Positions 58,600 to 64,000 of a DNA stretch of 64,000 bases are shown one piece after another. The stretch spans positions 301,946 to 365,945 of the forward strand of contig FWCC01000094.1 of assembly GCA_900169235.1 (NCBI GenBank). The letters are read 5' to 3'. This DNA comes from Zarea fungicola. Lineage: Eukaryota; Ascomycota; Sordariomycetes; Hypocreales; Cordycipitaceae. Both the position numbers and the translations under genes were made by a program. Each line of letters begins with the position of its first letter. The stretch's first letter is position 1. The notes under the pieces are model-generated. The model saw only the letters and a program-made list of their open reading frames with translations, had not been told where the DNA came from and ran no database searches.

Positions 58600-60630
58600 A
58601 TGAAGTTTTCTTACGCTTTGGCCGCCGCGGCCACCATTGAGCAGGCCTCTGCCACTGTACGTTGTGCCATGAGCTTTCATTGAGCTTGCCAGATCACATG
58701 TATTTACTAACTTCCCCCCCAGTACGGCATCGGTGGCGACGTTTTCAAGTACTGGACTGGTGTCCAGCCCTTCCACTGCCCCGGTAAGGGTCCCGTCGTC
58801 TGCAACCCCCAGCAGGTTCCCGGGTACGACTGGAACAACACGCCCCAGGGTCCTGTCGGCGGATATGGTGGCTGCAACTTCAAGGGCTGGACCTGCAAGA
58901 AGAAGGCTAGCCGCCGCGACATGCTCGCTGGTCGTCAGAATGATGGCAGCAACGTGATTGAGGCCACTGTTGGCGCTGATGGCACCGACAACCCTACCAT
59001 CACCGCCGGTGATGACATTGGCACGTTCGACATCAACAACTTCTCCGTTGAGTCCGAGTTTGATGCCCGTTTTGAGCTCCAGTACACTATGCCCGATGGT
59101 AGCACCTGCAAACAGTCCAGCACTGTCTCAAGCCAGGGTACCAGCATCGTCAACACCCAGTGCGGTGGTGCCAAGTCAGTCACGCTTGTTCTCCCCGAGA
59201 ATGGTCAGAATGTCAACGGCAAGAGAACTCTGCAGAAGAAGAGCTGCAAGGTCAAGTGCCACAAGATTGTCTTCTACTGCAAGCCTCCTCCTGGTCAGAC
59301 TACTACCAGAACTCCTCCTGCTCAGACCACCACTAGGAGCACTACCAGGACCACTATCTTGACTACCACCACCACTCCTCCCGGTCAGACCACCACCCAG
59401 ACCACCACCAGCAGCTCTGTCCAGACCACAACTGTCAGCACTCCTCCTGGCCAGACCACAACGGTTGACACGACTACCCAGAGCAGCTCGTCTAGCCAGG
59501 CCACCACCTCGTCTAGTCAGACGACTGTTGATACCACCACTACCACTGTTGATACCACCACCATTGACACCACCACCTCTGGTCAGACCACCACAGTTGA
59601 CACTACTAGCCAGAGCACCACGTCTTCCTCCTCTGCTCAGACTACCAGCGAGAGCACTCCTCCCGGCCAGACTACCACTCAGGCTACCACCACTCCTCCT
59701 GGCCAGACCACCACCCAGGCCACCACCACTCCTCCTCCTGCCACTGTCACCAGTGTCATCACCACCACCTACGACACCACCTCCACTGTCTTCACGACCA
59801 TTACGAGCACCATCACCAGCTGCGCCCCGACGGTCACAAACTGCCCCATCAAGACTCCTGGCGGCACTCACGTCGTTACTGTCACTGTCCCTGTCAGCAC
59901 CACCATCTGCCCCGTCACTGAGACCCGCGTTGTGACCAGCACTCAGGCGCCCACGGAGACTCAGCCTCCTGCCCAGACCACTGGCACTGAGACCAAGACC
60001 ACCCCTGCCCTGCCTTCGCAGTCTCTTCCTTGCCCCGAATCTGTACCCCGCTGCTTGGCCTCGTGGCTCGACCTCGTCAAGGAGTGCAAGGACAATGCTG
60101 ATGCCGCCTGCTTCTGCAAGAACAGCGACTTCACCAAGAAGGTCTTTAGCTGCCTGTACTCCTATGGTGGTACCGACAAGACTGTTGCCGACTCCATCAG
60201 CTTCTTCCAGGGCATTTGCGCTCCTTATGTCGGCAGCAACCCCAACATTGTTACTGGCGCCGAGACTTACACTCAGATCATCACCGTTACCGCCGCTCCT
60301 CAGCCCAGCGGTGCCGTCACCACCATCACCGTCGACACCACCGTCACCGAGCCCTGCGTCACCAGCGGCACCACCATCCCTGGTAGCAGCACCACCCGCG
60401 TCATCAGCACCCAGGTTCCTGTTCCCCAGGTCACCTTCACTCCTCCCCCCGCCGGCGAGAAGCAGCCTGTCCCTACTGGTACCAATGTCCTCACGACCGC
60501 TGTTCCCGTCGGCACTGGTGTTCCTACCAAGCCCTCTGGCACTGCTCCTCCCGTTGTCGTTAACGGTGCGGGCAAGGCTCAGGCTGGTATCATTGGCCTT
60601 GTCGCCATGGTCCTTGTTGCAGCTCTGTAA
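58600..60630 (+). CDS. GPI-anchored Thr-rich cell-wall protein with a CFEM-like domain
   Basis: Two exons: 58600-58656 and 58723-60630, 1965 nt and 654 residues. Exon 1 is the signal peptide (MKFSYALAAAATIEQASAT). The mature start YGIGGDVFKYWTGVQPFHC opens a Cys-containing N-terminal domain (20-200) with FELQYTMPDGSTCKQSS and NTQCGGAKSVTLVLPE. Residues about 206-450 are a Thr/Ser/Pro stalk built of TTTPPGQTTTQ-type repeats, certain to be O-mannosylated if secreted. A CFEM-like domain covers about 451-525, starting SLPCPESVPRC, with seven cysteines where CFEM normally has eight. The C-terminus (NGAGKAQAGIIGLVAMVLVA) is a good GPI-attachment signal. CFEM proteins serve in adhesion, heme uptake or host interaction; here the role is open. 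Large minus-strand frames across the stalk are codon shadows of the repeats. Confidence 0.9.
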
Positions 60631-61355
60631 GGAGTTTAAAACAAACCCTTTTTGACATTGTGATTTGCATAAAGTTGGTTTTGTTATTGGCGTGTTCGGC
60701 CTTCTTTTCGGCCTGAAGGGAGAGAAGTAAAATGTAATGGGAGGTGTGAGATGTGGAGGAAAAATGAATTTCCGATAATTTGGTCAATGCAAAAAGACAA
60801 TATGGACTTTCTATTATTTTATAATTCTTACGATCCTTAATCTGACGACAGTGCTTCTACTGGGCATACTAGTTTCCCGCAGAAAGCAGATAGTTTTTAA
60901 TTAATACCCACTGGAATGGTTGTTTCAACTTGTTGCTTCTTGCTACAGTGACGTCTTTAGAGCGACTTGTTCGAAGTGATGCAAATGTACAAGTAGCAAG
61001 CTTGTCCATATGGAAATACAGTTTGATTTGAGTCGCTTTGGGAATGAGATGAGGCCCTCTCTACTCTATACTGGTACTCAACACAAAGGTTCTATCACGA
61101 CTTAGGAGTAAAGAAGACTCGAAATCTCACGTATTGGTCAATTCAAATCTTTCCAAAACTTAAAAGGAAGAAGCAAGCTTATCCAGCTACTTTTAACGCA
61201 TTGGTATATAACAAAAAATAGTACCTCCCAAGTGTCTAGCCGCTTTCCATCTCATAGTACAACGCAGGTTTACGCACACACACACACAAGCTCTCTCACA
61301 CAGTCTCTCCACATCTCTCCCTCTAGTCTTTACATCGCTAGCTTTCATTATTCAT
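60631..61355. other. Convergent 3' intergenic
   Basis: 3' UTR space between the wall-protein gene and the convergent CoA ligase gene. It has a short CA repeat at about 61274-61286. No gene. Confidence 0.6.
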
Positions 61356-63584
61356 TTAAAGCTTAGGGCCCTTGTCCTTGCGTGCCTGCCTCTCCTTGTC
61401 CTTCAGCACGCGACGCAGAATCTTGCCACTGGGGCTCTTGGGTATGATATCAATAAACTCAACACCGCCCTTGAGCCACTTATACTTTGTCTTGTGCTTT
61501 TCGACGTGCTCCTCAATGGAGCGACGCAGCTCGGCGTCAGACTTGCCCGAAGAGGTCGCGACGGAGCTCTTGACGACAAAGGCCTTGGGGACCTCGCCGG
61601 CGCGGTCATCGGGGACGGGGATGACAGTGCAGTCGGAGACAAAGTCGTGTGCAAGGAGATGCGCCTCGAGCTCGGCAGGGGCGACTTGAAAGCCCTGTTT
61701 ATTTAATCAGTTAAATCGGGTTCTTTCTTTCCTTGCTTTCTTCCTCTCTTGCGTTTTTTTTTACAGTTTTATGAGCGCAAAGGGAGGAGAAAGAAAGAGG
61801 GTCCAACGTACCTTGACCTTGATGAGTTCCTTAATTCGGTCAGTGATGAAAACCTGCTCGTGACCATTTGGCGATTTTCGAATCAGAGCCTCATCACCGG
61901 TGCGGATCCATCGACCGTCTTCATGGTGCACAAAAGTCTCGGCATTGGCCTTTTCGTTGTGAAGGTAGCCGAGGACGACGGAGGGGGACTGGAGGAGCAG
62001 CTCGCCACGCTGGTCATGACCGGTGACGACCTTGCCCTCGGCGTCAATAAGCTTGGCCTTGTAGCCGGGCAGCAGGCAGCCAGATGAGCCGGGGACGATG
62101 TCGCCTTCATAACTAGCTGAAGCAACAGGGGATGTTTCCGTCATTCCTAAACGCCCAAGGAACAAAAAAAGGAGTGTCATGATTAGCATTTGTATTGCCT
62201 TTATCGTAGATGTTTTGAAGAAAATCATTCAGGGGCTTACCGTAGCCTTGACCAATCTTCCACTTGGGGAAAATCTTTTTGACTGCTTGCTGTGTCTCAA
62301 TGCCGAGCGGTGCGGCGCCAGAAAAGGCGACGCGGACGCTGTCGAGGTTGTATTTGGCGAGGGTGGCCTCGTTGGTGATGATCTGGATGAGCATAGGCGG
62401 TACAACGTACAAGTAGTTGAGCTTGTAGTCTTGGATGGTGCGGAGGAAGAGCTCGAGGGTGAAATTGGGGATGATGACGAGTTGGTCGCCGTGGTACTGG
62501 GAGACATGGGAGACGGCGGTAAGGCCGTAGATGTGGCTGAGAGGCAGGACGCCGAGGACGTTTTCCGTATCAACGCCCTCATAGGCGCGGCCGAGGTTCT
62601 GGAAGAGGACCATCTGGACAATGTTGGAAATGATGTTGAAGTGCGAAATCATGACGGCTTTCTACGTAATGAAAATGGTCAGCGTCGACCTTGGTAGGCG
62701 TGAATTTACATATTTCATTTTTTTTTGGTACGCTAAGTGAGAAAGAACTGGGAAGACTTACAGGGAGACCAGAGGTGCCGGATGAGTAGCAGAGAAAGGC
62801 GGTTTGGCGCTTTCCTTGCCCCTTGACCCATGACAGCGCAGGCGGCTCAGGCAAAGACTTGCCCTGCGCAATGAGGTCGTCGACAGAGGGGAAGTCTGGG
62901 TGTGGCTTGACGCCGGGAACGGTAAGCAGAAAGACCGCATTTCGAGGTATACCCACAGCGTCAGCAGCCTTGAGGGCAGTATCTAGGAGCGGTCCGCAGG
63001 TAAAGATGGCCTTTGCGCCGGAGGAACTCAGTTGGTGCTCGAGCTCGGCGGCCGAGTACTGGGCGTTGGCGGGTGTGATGATGCCGGAGAGGCGGTGGAC
63101 TGCATGGGTGAGGGGGATGTAGTCAATCTTTAACCGTTAGCGATTGAGACAATGAAAAGAAAACCCTCCCTCTCGCATTCAATTCTGCTTGCCCCCACGT
63201 ATCGAGAGATTTCCCCTTCTCATCTTTTTGCTTACCGTATTCACTGAGTAAATGGCGACAACTCTATCCCACTCAGTACCCTCGTTGGGGCTGAAGCCGA
63301 GGCGCTTGGCAAGGGCACGCGCCAGGTGGTCAACACGGGCCGCCACTTGGGTAGAGGTGTATGTGGTGCCCGTGACACCACACGTATATGGGCTGCGAGA
63401 TTTGGCATGAGCACGGCGGCCATAGCGCTCATTGTACATGAATTCGTGAAGGGTGATGCTGTCGGGGACCTCTGTGCGGTATGTGTGTTAGTGTCGTGTG
63501 CACGCGACGAACGGAAGGATAGATTTTGTAAAGATGTGTACCTGGCAGGGCCGGGATGATGGAAGCTGGCTCAAAAACGACCAT
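61356..63584 (-). CDS. 4-coumarate-CoA-ligase-like AMP-forming acyl-CoA synthetase
   Basis: Six minus-strand exons: 63584-63542, 63471-63236, 63127-62762, 62661-62241, 62146-61812 and 61694-61356, 1740 nt and 579 residues, normal for the ANL family. The start MVVFEPASIIPALPG is followed by VPDSITLHEFMYNERYG. The AMP-binding P-loop is YSSGTSGLPK at 207-216, split by an intron after the Pro codon. LSHIYGLTA, FSGAAPLG and GQGYGMTETSP follow, then GELLLQSPSVVLGY, the hinge TDRIKELIKVKGFQVAPAEL and the C-terminal Lys motif SPSGKILRRVLKDK. It activates an aromatic or fatty acid to its CoA ester; which one cannot be said. The last three residues, PKL, resemble the peroxisomal PTS1 signal (SKL). The last exon has no long ATG-initiated frame and is easily overlooked. 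Confidence 0.93.
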
Positions 63585-64000
63585 TGTGGCTCTTTTGTTT
63601 CTCTGCAGTACGTTACAAAAGATTACAAGTTGGAGGCTGGTGAGGAGCGGGTTGGAGATTGGGGCGACCCGTTTGCGGAGCAGAGCGTGTTGCAAATGTT
63701 GGGGGAGACTATTCGACAGCAGGCGTAACGGCGAGGCTCGGTAGGAAAACTGAGAGAGTACAAAAGCGAAAAGGATAGCGGTAGGAGCAAAAAGGAACAC
63801 GATGAGAGGACAAGATAAAAAGGTTGCGACCGAGGGGGGGATGCTTGGCCTTTCTACAAGATTTCCCCACGCTGAACAACTCGGGTCTTTCTCTAGACTT
63901 CTCCAGGTAGCTAGTGGAGCCAGAATAATATGTGCTAGAATGAGCAGTCAACTAGTTACGTTGGCTACTAACTAGCTACCTGTACTTGTGCCACGCCCCC
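63585..64000. other. Promoter side of the CoA ligase gene
   Basis: No gene. It is CT-rich on the coding (minus) strand near the start codon. The window end contains CTAACTAGCT-type short palindromic motifs (63950-63980). Confidence 0.55.

Noticed and set aside
59176..59871. 231-codon minus-strand frame rich in Gly/Ser/Arg
   Set aside because: It is the antisense reading of the Thr/Pro/Gln repeats in the wall-protein gene; its Gly/Ser/Arg bias follows from ACC/ACT/CCT/CAG codons.

Overview
The window is nuclear DNA of a filamentous ascomycete (Pezizomycotina), most likely a Sordariomycete of the Hypocreales. The reasons are the short introns (about 50 to 130 nt) with GTRWGT-like donors and CTAAC/CTRAY branch sites, the pyrimidine-rich leaders before start codons, and the gene content: a Mec1/ATR kinase, SEN1, a CYP52-like P450, an Isp4-type peptide transporter, secreted GH27 and a GPI-anchored CFEM-type wall protein. 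The order to taxon is inferred from protein style, not from a search. I recognise no tRNA, rRNA, CRISPR array or intact transposon.

Layout. 0.5-1.3 kb (-): small PNPOx-like flavin-binding protein, divergent from 2.1-4.4 kb (+): mitochondrial methylcrotonoyl-CoA carboxylase alpha subunit. 4.9-12.5 kb (+): a seven-exon ATR-family checkpoint kinase, convergent with 12.8-14.5 kb (-): a CYP52-like P450. 16.1-16.9 kb (-): conserved unknown. A 4.8 kb gene-poor stretch follows. 21.7-24.4 kb (+): oligopeptide transporter. 24.8-25.9 kb (-): two-domain fasciclin protein with no signal peptide. 26.4-27.9 kb (-): secreted alpha-galactosidase, divergent from 28.8-29.5 kb (+): haloacid dehalogenase. 29.7-30.9 kb (-): zinc alcohol dehydrogenase with an 11-nt microexon. 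32.7-33.9 kb (-): unknown nuclear-looking protein. A 6.2 kb gene-poor stretch follows. 40.1-46.4 kb (+): SEN1 helicase. 47.3-48.5 and 49.3-50.4 kb (+): two unknowns. 51.5-53.6 kb (+): Vms1 peptidyl-tRNA hydrolase. A 5 kb gene-poor stretch follows. 58.6-60.6 kb (+): Thr-rich GPI-anchored wall protein, convergent with 61.4-63.6 kb (-): 4-coumarate-CoA-ligase-like enzyme.

The genes are mostly independent housekeeping or accessory genes, not a cluster. Two share genome maintenance (ATR kinase, SEN1), one does ribosome quality control (Vms1), and several serve nutrition (leucine breakdown, peptide uptake, galactoside hydrolysis under probable CreA control, fatty-acid or phenylpropanoid CoA activation). 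I rebuilt all splice structures by hand from reading frame, splice signals and family knowledge. Every multi-exon model given closes in frame, which is internal support, but none has been tested against transcripts. I found no convincing wholly new system. The best leads are the two tiny exons, the 7-cysteine CFEM-like domain, a repeated D-[RK]-L-P motif in an unknown protein, and a promoter-like pyrimidine leader in a gene desert with no gene behind it.
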